Positions 1 to 5,403 of a stretch of 5,403 nucleotides of DNA are shown in pieces. Position 1 is the first letter of the stretch, and each line of letters starts with the position of its first letter. The position numbers and the translations under genes were made by a program. The notes beneath the pieces are model-generated. The model made no database searches, was not told the DNA's origin, and worked only from the letters and a program-made list of their open reading frames with translations. This DNA is from Gemmatimonadales bacterium (GTDB lineage: Bacteria > Gemmatimonadota > Gemmatimonadetes > Gemmatimonadales > GWC2-71-9), in NCBI GenBank assembly GCA_013003805.1, contig JABDII010000026.1, positions 1-5,403 of the forward strand. The letters run 5' to 3'.

Positions 1-956
1 CCACTACGCTCCCCGAGGGGGTGCCGCCCGACAGCGGCCGGAACATCCTGAGCGCGGTGACGCCGTTGCTGAGTGGCGAGGTGGTGGTGGGGAATTTCGA
101 AAGCGCTGTGGGAGACTCTGGGACACCTGCCAAGTGCCAGCGGCCGGACGGCACCACCCGGCGGAACTGCTATGCCTTCGTGGCACCCACCCATCTGCTG
201 CCACGGTTGGTGGAGGCCGGGTTCACCCACCTGAACTTGGCTAACAACCATGCCAATGACATGGGCCCCGAAGGCCGGGTACTGGCCGAGCAGTCGCTGG
301 AAGCGCTCGGGATTGGAACGTACGGCCCGCTCGAGCGCATCAGCATTGACACCCTCTATCGGGCCGACAGCATCACGGTGGTCGGGCTGCTCGGCTTCGC
401 TACGTATTCCCACTCCCACAACCTGCTCGACCTCGAACAGAGTGAAGGTCTGGTGGCCAGCATCCGTGCGCTGGTGGACGTTCTCATCGTGACTTTCCAC
501 GGCGGGGGAGAAGGAGCCGAGGCCGTGCACACGCCGATCGGCCCCGAGTTCCTCGGGCGCGAGCCGCGCGGCGATCTTCGCACCTGGGCGCGCGCCGTGA
601 TCGACGCCGGGGCCGACGCCGTCATCGGCCACGGTCCGCATGTTCTGCGTGGGATCGAATTCTATCGGGGACGCCCGATCGCCTATTCGCTCGGCAACTT
701 CGCCACCTATCGCGGCTTCAACCTGACCGGGACGCTCGGGATCACTGCCATCCTTCATCTGGAGTTGGGACCTGACGGCGCGTTTCGTTCGGGCCGGATC
801 GACCCCCTCCACCAGCCTCCGCGCACCGGCCCCCGTCCCGATCCCGACCGCCGGGCGATCGAGCTGATCCGACGGCTGTCGGCCGAAGACTTCGGTCCCA
901 CGGCGGCCGAGATCACCGACGAGGGTGCGATTCTCCCGCCGACCGAGACCAACTGA
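1..956 (+). CDS. CapA family protein (metallophosphatase-like), 5' partial
   Basis: The reading frame is open from the left edge (first whole codon at 3) to TGA at 954-956, about 317 residues. The residues before GTG 21 (TTLPEGV) fit the family's N-terminal region just after its first metal-binding GD motif, so the true start and any signal peptide or lipobox lie outside the window and GTG 21 is internal. Numbered from GTG 21, CapA motifs appear in order: GNFE (24-27), LANNHAND (73-80), FHGGGE (159-164), GHGPH (203-207) and SLGNF (223-227). These supply the Asn/His/Glu metal ligands expected of this calcineurin-like fold. Two cysteines (39 and 50) could form a disulfide, which would fit an exported protein. 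Family members were named for poly-gamma-glutamate capsule synthesis in Bacillus, but most homologues are uncharacterised. No PgsB/PgsC-type partner is visible, so a role in polyglutamate is not implied. The gene converges on the minus-strand cluster. Confidence 0.9.
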   Translation, partial: TTLPEGVPPDSGRNILSAVTPLLSGEVVVGNFESAVGDSGTPAKCQRPDGTTRRNCYAFVAPTHLLPRLVEAGFTHLNLANNHANDMGPEGRVLAEQSLEALGIGTYGPLERISIDTLYRADSITVVGLLGFATYSHSHNLLDLEQSEGLVASIRALVDVLIVTFHGGGEGAEAVHTPIGPEFLGREPRGDLRTWARAVIDAGADAVIGHGPHVLRGIEFYRGRPIAYSLGNFATYRGFNLTGTLGITAILHLELGPDGAFRSGRIDPLHQPPRTGPRPDPDRRAIELIRRLSAEDFGPTAAEITDEGAILPPTETN

Positions 957-968
957 AGACGAGGCTGT

Positions 969-1628
969 TCAGGGAACTGGGGGTTCGTCCGGGGGCGGCG
1001 CCGTGCGCTGGTTCCGCTCGAATTCTTTCTCGCGCTCTTTCCGCTCGCGGATTTCCTTGATCACTTCCTTGAACTCTTCGAGGTTCTCCGCTCGCCTAGC
1101 TGCGTTGTAGAGATCCCCCCGCATATCCATGAGCTCGTTGTAGCGCCGCGATTGATCGATATTGCCGCCGGGAAGCGGCAGGAGAGCGAGCACCGCGGCA
1201 GGGATCTTGAGGCCCGCGATGTAGATGTTGTTCCCATCGATGCCGAACTTCTTCCCGCCGATCTCGGTCGTCCATTCCGGCAGGGCCGCGACCGTGGTGC
1301 CAGGCACGGGTGAGACCGAATCCAGGAACGCCCGGACGATAGCCGTCACCGCGCTGTCAACCAGCTCCTCATGCGACCGGGTGATCCGCTGCGCCAGTTC
1401 CCTAGGTGGCAGTGGCAGCGGCCGGACCCAGAGACCTCCCCCGGCCAGACTCGGGGCGATACGACCGATGACGCGCCCAGAACTTCCGGAGTCGACGACG
1501 ATCACGGGCGGGAAGTCGAAGGAGACAGTGTCGGCCGATGGAATCTCAGTGGGAATCACCGCGCGAACCATTGGCGCAGGACGCGGCGCGGGTGGGACCA
1601 CCGGCGCTCCACCGAACGGCATGAGCAC
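969..1628 (-). CDS. C-terminal part of a frameshifted TonB-like proline-rich protein; domain of unknown function
   Basis: This 219-codon frame begins formally at GTG 1628 (ATG at 1622 is two codons on) and ends at TGA 971-969. I do not recognise a named domain. From the N-terminus there is a Pro/Ala-rich stretch (residues about 5-20), a region with SGSSGRVIG and WVRPLPLPPRELAQRI, a helix-like segment (HEELVDSAVTAIVRAFLDSV), then EWTTEIGGKKFGID and IYIAGLKIPAAVLALLPLPGG. A strongly charged helical tail follows (EEFKEVIKEIRERKEREKEFERN), ending in a proline-rich tip. The expected TonB C-terminal domain is not seen. Upstream, the same frame is open through 1661 and reads AEARRREV before the first formal start, then meets TGA at 1664-1662 beyond the G run. 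That openness, and the lack of an obvious ribosome site at 1628, indicate it is the continuation of the gene starting at 1827/1848 and not an independent gene. It is last in the cluster and 12 bp from the CapA stop. Confidence 0.7.
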   Translation of the reverse strand: MLMPFGGAPVVPPAPRPAPMVRAVIPTEIPSADTVSFDFPPVIVVDSGSSGRVIGRIAPSLAGGGLWVRPLPLPPRELAQRITRSHEELVDSAVTAIVRAFLDSVSPVPGTTVAALPEWTTEIGGKKFGIDGNNIYIAGLKIPAAVLALLPLPGGNIDQSRRYNELMDMRGDLYNAARRAENLEEFKEVIKEIRERKEREKEFERNQRTAPPPDEPPVP

Positions 1629-1650
1629 CTCCCGCCGCCGCGCCTCTGCC

Positions 1651-1661
1651 GGGGGGGGGGG
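1651..1661. repeat. Homopolymer run of 11 G (C11 on the coding strand)
   Basis: Eleven consecutive G on the plus strand lie exactly where the coding frame of the TonB-like gene is lost. In the coding direction the tract reads as Thr-Pro-Pro-Pro. Ten residues would keep the gene in frame, eleven break it. Such tracts are prone to replication slippage and also to base-calling and assembly error. Confidence 0.95.
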
Positions 1662-1810
1662 TCAGGACGATGATTCGAGGATTCGGCCGCCGCTCGAGGC
1701 GCGGCAGATGTCCTTCGAATCGGAAGAGGAATGAGAACACCAGGATGTGCACCACCACGCTCAAGCCGATGGCCCCGGGTGACAGCTTTCTCGAGCGCGG
1801 CAGACCGAGC

Positions 1811-3013
1811 CTAGGCGCGGGTCTCAACTGCTCCCCCTTGAAGCGCATTGAGGGCGCGGCCCAGACGCTTGCTCCCCTCGGTCAGCCGCTCCGCACTCAC
1901 CGTGAGCGCAATCCGGAAGAACCCTTCGCCCGCCGGACCGAACCCGCTGCCCGGCAGGACGAGGACGTCAAACTCCTCGAGTGCCACCTTGGCGAACTCG
2001 GCAGACCGAATGCCTTCGGGAAGCGGAATCCATACATACATCGTGGCCCGAGGCGGGGCGACGGCAAACCCGGCGGCCTGGAGGCTTTGGACCGCTGCGT
2101 CACGCCGCTCCCCCAGGGTCTCGACGACGGGCGCGACCAATCGTTCCGCTTCGTCGAGCGCGGCACACCCGGCGCGCTGGACCGCGAGGAAGGGCCCCGT
2201 GTCGATGTAGGTCTTGACCTTGGTCAAGCAGGCGATCAGCTCCTGGTTCCCAGCAACGAACCCGATCCGCCAACCCGTCATCGAAAAGCTCTTGGACAGG
2301 GTGAAGTACTCGATGGCGACGTCCTTGGCGCCTGGTACTTCGAGCACGCTCGGGGCCACGTACCCGTCGAACGTGAGATCGCAATACGGGTTGTCGTAGA
2401 CCAGGACGATTTCGTGCCGACGGCAAGCGGACACCACGCGTTCGAGATAATCGAGCGGGGCGACCGCGGTTGTTGGGTTATTGGGGTAGTTGAGATACAC
2501 GACCGCGGCGCGTTGGAGCACGACCTCGGGCAGCGCGTCGATCTCGACCAGGAAATCCTCCTCCGCTCGGAGCGGAACGATGAAGGGCTCGGCGCCGGCC
2601 AGGACCGCTCCACCGAGGTAGGCCTGATACCCGGGCTCCGGGATGATCGCGACGTCGCCCGGTTCGACGAGGCCGAACGGCAGATGGGCGATCCCCTCCT
2701 TGGAGCCGATCATGGGCAGGAGTTCCTTCACCGGATCGACCGTGACCGCCCCCCCGAAGCGCCGCTCGAGATAGCCGGCAGCCGACACCCGGAACTCCGG
2801 CAGTCCCTGCTGGAAGCCGTACTTACTCATTGCCGGGTCGGTTACGGCCTCTTGCATGGCAGCCACGACCTCCTGGGGAGGAGGCATGTCGTTATCCCCG
2901 GCGCCAAGATCGATGATGTCTCTTCCGGCCTGAATCAAACGCCGCTTGATCCCGGGGAGTTCCGCCAACGGATATCCCGGCAGCGAGGCCAGTCGCCTGT
3001 TGGGTTGTCTCAT
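1811..3013 (-). CDS. Class I/II PLP-dependent aminotransferase, LL-diaminopimelate aminotransferase-like
   Basis: The 400-residue product is full length for a fold-type I aminotransferase. These cytoplasmic enzymes use pyridoxal phosphate to move an amino group between an amino acid and a 2-oxo acid. Visible landmarks are the N-terminal YPLAELPGIKRRL and DLGAGDND (residues 14-42), the cofactor-phosphate loop GSKEG (103-107), PGYQAY (127-132) with the ring-stacking Tyr, NYPNNPT (175-181), VYDNPY with Asp207 for the pyridine nitrogen, and LSKSFSMTGWRIG (239-251) with Lys241 as the Schiff-base lysine. Arg367 in FFRIAL is the likely substrate-carboxylate arginine. The SKSFSMTGWR block and overall layout resemble proteins annotated as LL-diaminopimelate aminotransferase (lysine/peptidoglycan pathway). 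Alanine or aspartate specificity is equally possible, and no other lysine gene is present. ATG 3013 follows GGAAAGGGG (3025-3017) and overlaps the FAH stop as ATGA, so the frame's upstream extension to 3328 is discarded. The stop codon is at 1813-1811. Confidence 0.92.
   Translation of the reverse strand: MRQPNRRLASLPGYPLAELPGIKRRLIQAGRDIIDLGAGDNDMPPPQEVVAAMQEAVTDPAMSKYGFQQGLPEFRVSAAGYLERRFGGAVTVDPVKELLPMIGSKEGIAHLPFGLVEPGDVAIIPEPGYQAYLGGAVLAGAEPFIVPLRAEEDFLVEIDALPEVVLQRAAVVYLNYPNNPTTAVAPLDYLERVVSACRRHEIVLVYDNPYCDLTFDGYVAPSVLEVPGAKDVAIEYFTLSKSFSMTGWRIGFVAGNQELIACLTKVKTYIDTGPFLAVQRAGCAALDEAERLVAPVVETLGERRDAAVQSLQAAGFAVAPPRATMYVWIPLPEGIRSAEFAKVALEEFDVLVLPGSGFGPAGEGFFRIALTVSAERLTEGSKRLGRALNALQGGAVETRA
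1831..1839 (-). promoter_or_regulatory. Ribosome binding site favouring the TTG 1827 start of the TonB-like gene
   Basis: On the minus strand AAGGGGGAG lies three bases before TTG 1827-1825 (AAGG is eight bases away). It lies downstream of the ATG at 1848, whose own upstream bases (GCGCCCTCA) show no Shine-Dalgarno match. The site lies inside the last codons of the aminotransferase, so translation of the two genes is likely coupled. Confidence 0.55.
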
Positions 3014-3636
3014 CGGCCCCTTTCCACCATCACCGGGTTGGTGAGGATCCCCACACCCGACACCTCGACTTCCACGGTATCGCCATCCGCCAGCGGTGCC
3101 ACGCCCGCTGGCGTGCCGGTGGCGACAATGTCGCCGGGCTCGAGCGTCATGATGCCACTGATATACGCCACCAGGTCGGGAATGGCGAAGTGCATGTCCT
3201 CCACCCTTCCCCGTTGACGTTCCTGGCCGTTGACCCGGCACACGACTTCGAGACCACGCCAGTCTGTCACATCTCGGACCGGGGCACTCACGGGACAAAA
3301 CGTGTCGAACCCTTTGGCCCGGGTCCACTGCCCATCACTGCGCTGAAGGTCGCGCGCCGTCACGTCGTTGAGGCAGACAAAGGCGCCGATGCCCGCTTCC
3401 GCTTCGCTCGGGGCCGCATGACGAAGGCGCCGGCCGACGACCACCCCGACCTCAGCCTCGTGATCGACTCGATCGGACTCCTGTGGGAGAATGATAGGCT
3501 CTCCGTTTCCGATGAGCGAGCTTGGCGGTTTCAGGAACAAGAGGGGGTGCTCGGGGACGGCGTGACCCAGTTCAGCCGCGTGCGCAGGGTAGTTCCGACC
3601 GACGCACACGATCTTCGAGGGCGCCGGGACGATCAC
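3010..3636 (-). CDS. Fumarylacetoacetate hydrolase (FAH) family protein, acylpyruvase/hydratase-like
   Basis: The 208-residue product matches the short, single-domain FAH family (FAHD1/YcgM-like acylpyruvases, oxaloacetate decarboxylases, 2-keto-4-pentenoate hydratase relatives). These are metal-dependent cytoplasmic enzymes cleaving C-C bonds in keto acids. From GTG 3636: KIVCVGRNYPAHAAELG (8-24), FLKPPSSLIGNGEPI (34-48), DHEAEVGVVVGRR (58-70), VCLNDVTARDLQ (87-98), QWTRAKGFDTFCP (103-115) and YISGIMTLEPGDIVATGTPAGV (158-179). The probable Mg2+/Mn2+ ligands Glu60, Glu62 and Asp91 are present, as is Lys108. His19 and Glu22 match the His-Glu pair of the FAHD1 lid as I recall it, so the enzyme looks active. 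Substrate cannot be told from sequence. GTG 3636 is chosen because the family begins right at KIVCVGRNY and because GTGA there overlaps the helicase stop. No clear Shine-Dalgarno is seen, so translation probably depends on the helicase. It overlaps the next gene by ATGA. Confidence 0.9.
   Translation of the reverse strand: MIVPAPSKIVCVGRNYPAHAAELGHAVPEHPLLFLKPPSSLIGNGEPIILPQESDRVDHEAEVGVVVGRRLRHAAPSEAEAGIGAFVCLNDVTARDLQRSDGQWTRAKGFDTFCPVSAPVRDVTDWRGLEVVCRVNGQERQRGRVEDMHFAIPDLVAYISGIMTLEPGDIVATGTPAGVAPLADGDTVEVEVSGVGILTNPVMVERGR
3017..3025 (-). promoter_or_regulatory. Ribosome binding site deciding the aminotransferase start
   Basis: On the minus strand GGAAAGGGG lies three bases before ATG 3013-3011. 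It supports this start over upstream in-frame starts, which would give about 105 residues of unrelated Gly/Arg/His-rich sequence lying over the FAH gene. The site sits within the FAH C-terminal codons. Confidence 0.55.
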
Positions 3637-5403
3637 CAGGACGCACCGATCCCATGCCGGGCGAAGAAGTCTTCGCACGCGATCCGAACGTCGTGCCAGC
3701 TGCCGATGACTTCGTTCGCCGGTGGAAGGCCCGCACGGATGACGCCGCCGTAGCGCTTGGTGAGCACCCGAGGGTCGAGCAGGAGCACAACACCCACGTC
3801 CTGTCGAGAGCGAATCAGCCGCCCGAACCCTTGCTTGAGCTTTAGGGCGGCGTGCGGAACCAGATATTGCCAGAATCCATCGCCACCCTCTTCCGAGAGA
3901 CGCTCGATGCGAGCCGAAGTGACCGGCTCGGACGGCACCTTGAAGGGAAGCTTGGTGAGCACCAACGCCCGGAGCGCGCGACCAGGTACGTCCACCCCTT
4001 CCCAGAATGAATCGGTCCCGAGCAGAATCGCGTTGCCGGCTTCGCGGAATCGCCTAAGCAGCGCGTCTCGGGGTGCTTCGCCCTGGACCAAGAGCGGCCA
4101 ACGGGTCGAGAGAGTTCCTCGCAACAACGTGCCCACTCGCTTGAGCGCCGCATGGCTGGTGAAGAGCACGAACATCCCACCATCGGAGGCCGAGGCCAAT
4201 TCGGAGACAATCTGCGCGGTAGCGGCGTCGTGGGTCGGCGTATCGGCGCGCGGGTCCGGCACGTCGTCCGGCACGCCGAACAGGCACTGATCCGGGTAGT
4301 CAAACGGAGAGGGGAGGATTTCCCGAACCGTTACCGGCGACGGGGCATCGGCCAATCCGAGCCGCCGTTCCAAGAACTCGAATTCACCTCCGGCTGCGAG
4401 CGTCGCACTCGTGAGCACCACCGTCTCGACCCGATCGAAGATCAACTCCCGGAGGATGGGGGCGAGATCGAGCGGGACGGTGGCGAGCCGCACGTGTTGG
4501 CCCCCGCCCCGTTGGCCCCACCGCTCCACCCACCGCACCGCCGGAGGACCACCCGGTACCGGACGGAGCGCCTGATTGAGTCCATCCTCCTGGGTCTCGA
4601 GCCGCCGGTTCACGCCACGGAGTTCCTTGAGCAGCTGTTGCTGGCGTTCGGACTCTTCTCCCTGGGACAGTCGGTCCGCAATCGTTTCGACCTGCTCCTT
4701 GATCGAGCGGAAGGCGGCGATCACGGCGTCGAGCTCCTCGGTCAGCCCTGCTGCCCAGATGTCGGCCTTGGCGAAGTCGTCATCGAGCCGGAGGGTACCC
4801 CCCGGAACCTCGGCCAGGTGCTCGAGCAGGCGCGCGAACATGGCATCGCCGGTGCGGCGCGCGGTCGAGAGGGCGGGAATGAGCCGCTCTCGCAGGAGAT
4901 CCAGGCTCGCCCGACTCAAGAGATCGTCGCGGAGCGCCAACTCTTGGGCCAGGGCTGGCGCCAGGCCTTTTCCGTTTCGATCGAACCGGCCGAGCAGCCG
5001 GCGGACACCCCAACTCGTGACGTGCGAGCCCAAGTGCTCGGCCGCCACATCTTCCAGGTGATGCGCTTCATCCAGGATCAGGCGCCGGTACGGCGGCAGG
5101 ACGGCTGCGTCGAGCCAGTTCTCCTGCGCTAAACGCACCGAAAGATCGGCGGCAAACAAATGGTGGTTCACCACTACGATGTCCGCCTCGGCGGCGCGCT
5201 GGCGTGCCTGGAAGAGGAAACACTTGCTGTAGTGCGGACACTTGAGGCGGGTACAGAGATCGGATTCCGCGCTGACCTCGTCCCACACTTCGGTCGCCGG
5301 CGTGAACGGCAGGTCACTGAGTGTCCCGTCCGTTGTGTGTCCGGCCCACTCCGTGAGGGTAAGCAGCTCATCGAGACGCTCGGGCTCGAGCAGCGTCTGC
5401 TGC
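3633..5403 (-). CDS. dinG: DinG-family (XPD-like) Fe-S ATP-dependent DNA helicase, 5' partial
   Basis: About 589 residues are visible, entering at the right edge (QQTLLEPERLDELLTLTEW) and ending at TGA 3635-3633. The N-terminus with Walker A and the first cluster cysteine is outside the window. Three cysteines in C-x4-C-x5-C spacing (SDLCTRLKCPHYSKC, about 5255-5220) match the last three 4Fe-4S ligands of E. coli DinG. Next come ADIVVVNHHLF, the Walker B box LDEAHH (DEAH at 5072-5061), a charged, probably coiled insert (SQGEESERQQQLLKELRGVNRR), the motif VVLTSATLAAGG (near 4395-4420), GTDSFWEGVDVPG (near 3985-4020), and motif VI QGFGRLIRS with the arginine finger (3833-3807). DinG enzymes are 5'-3' superfamily 2 helicases that unwind forks, R-loops and G-quadruplexes. 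YoaA-type is the main alternative; whether an N-terminal exonuclease domain is fused cannot be seen. It is the upstream member of the cluster here and overlaps the FAH gene by GTGA. The GTG at 5288 (VWDEV) is internal. Confidence 0.93.
   Translation of the reverse strand, partial: QQTLLEPERLDELLTLTEWAGHTTDGTLSDLPFTPATEVWDEVSAESDLCTRLKCPHYSKCFLFQARQRAAEADIVVVNHHLFAADLSVRLAQENWLDAAVLPPYRRLILDEAHHLEDVAAEHLGSHVTSWGVRRLLGRFDRNGKGLAPALAQELALRDDLLSRASLDLLRERLIPALSTARRTGDAMFARLLEHLAEVPGGTLRLDDDFAKADIWAAGLTEELDAVIAAFRSIKEQVETIADRLSQGEESERQQQLLKELRGVNRRLETQEDGLNQALRPVPGGPPAVRWVERWGQRGGGQHVRLATVPLDLAPILRELIFDRVETVVLTSATLAAGGEFEFLERRLGLADAPSPVTVREILPSPFDYPDQCLFGVPDDVPDPRADTPTHDAATAQIVSELASASDGGMFVLFTSHAALKRVGTLLRGTLSTRWPLLVQGEAPRDALLRRFREAGNAILLGTDSFWEGVDVPGRALRALVLTKLPFKVPSEPVTSARIERLSEEGGDGFWQYLVPHAALKLKQGFGRLIRSRQDVGVVLLLDPRVLTKRYGGVIRAGLPPANEVIGSWHDVRIACEDFFARHGIGASW

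Larger units (their letters stand above)
1546..1848 (-). pseudogene. N-terminal part of the same TonB-like protein: membrane anchor, frame lost at a G11 tract
   Basis: The frame encodes a short basic leader (LPRSRKLSPG), one hydrophobic segment (AIGLSVVVHILVFSFLF, about residues 26-42 from ATG 1848), then RRPNPRIIVLTPPP. That is the layout of TonB/TolA-like inner-membrane anchors: cytoplasmic basic N-terminus, uncleaved signal anchor and periplasmic proline-rich arm. After the run of 11 G at 1651-1661 the frame turns into Gly/Ala/Arg-rich text that ends at 1546 and looks out of frame. Shifting by one base there joins it to the 969-1628 frame, giving TPPPAEARRREVLMPFGG and a product of about 285 residues. 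The start is probably TTG 1827, preceded by AAGGGGGAG (1839-1831); ATG 1848 has no Shine-Dalgarno sequence. Either start overlaps the aminotransferase end at 1811. I call it a broken gene, with sequencing error or programmed or phase-variable slippage as live alternatives. Confidence 0.65.

Noticed and set aside
957..968. Intrinsic terminator between the convergent genes
   Set aside because: Twelve bases without a stem or T run cannot form one.
1225..1734. Plus-strand open frame across the G tract
   Set aside because: It is composed of Arg/Ser/Thr/Gly-rich text antisense to the TonB-like gene, with no motif support.
1670..3217. Long plus-strand open frame (515 codons) opposite the aminotransferase
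   Set aside because: It is antisense to a gene with complete catalytic motifs; the product is an Arg/Gly/Asp-rich text with no family resemblance, as expected for a shadow frame in high-GC DNA.
3014..3328. Upstream extension of the aminotransferase to a start at 3328
   Set aside because: The added ~105 residues are low-complexity and lie over the conserved C-terminal half of the FAH gene; the family start and ribosome site fit ATG 3013.
3637..3678. FAH gene starting at GTG 3678
   Set aside because: It adds residues unlike the family N-terminus and overlaps the helicase by 46 bp; GTG 3636 gives the usual start just before KIVCVGRNY and a 4-bp overlap.
4152..5132. Plus-strand open frame (326 codons) opposite the helicase
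   Set aside because: It lies over the helicase core motifs on the other strand and has no recognisable domain or ribosome site.

Overview
This 5.4-kb window is high-GC and almost entirely coding. It has no RNA gene, CRISPR array, transposon or long non-coding stretch. A single-span, proline-rich TonB-like protein points to a Gram-negative (diderm) bacterium. The style of the hypothetical gene (TonB-like anchor, 'GGKK.GID' and 'RERKERE' segments) and the gene mix suggest Gemmatimonadota or a similar high-GC environmental phylum. That placement is an impression from memory, not a measured result.

Layout. On the plus strand, positions 1-956 hold the 3' part of a CapA-family metallophosphatase-like gene; its start lies left of the window. 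The rest of the window is a minus-strand gene cluster read from right to left. First is the C-terminal ~590 residues of a DinG/XPD-type iron-sulfur DNA helicase, 5' end cut by the right edge. Next come a fumarylacetoacetate-hydrolase (FAH) family enzyme, a class I/II PLP aminotransferase resembling LL-diaminopimelate aminotransferases, and a membrane-anchored TonB-like protein of unknown function. The two sets converge with only 12 bp between their stop codons (957-968).

The four minus-strand genes overlap at every junction: GTGA between helicase and FAH, ATGA between FAH and aminotransferase, and about 17 bp between aminotransferase and the TonB-like gene. They are therefore probably one transcription unit with translational coupling. 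The helicase would act in DNA repair or R-loop/G-quadruplex processing. The FAH enzyme and aminotransferase would act on keto acids and amino acids in the cytoplasm. The last protein would sit in the inner membrane and reach into the periplasm. No pathway joining all four is evident.

The most notable feature is a run of 11 G (1651-1661) in the TonB-like gene. As written, it puts the membrane anchor (1827 or 1848 down to the tract) and the 219-codon C-terminal part (969-1628) in different frames. One G fewer would restore a continuous ~285-residue protein. This could be a sequencing error, a decayed gene, or a slippage/phase-variation switch. I found no convincing undescribed system beyond this locus.
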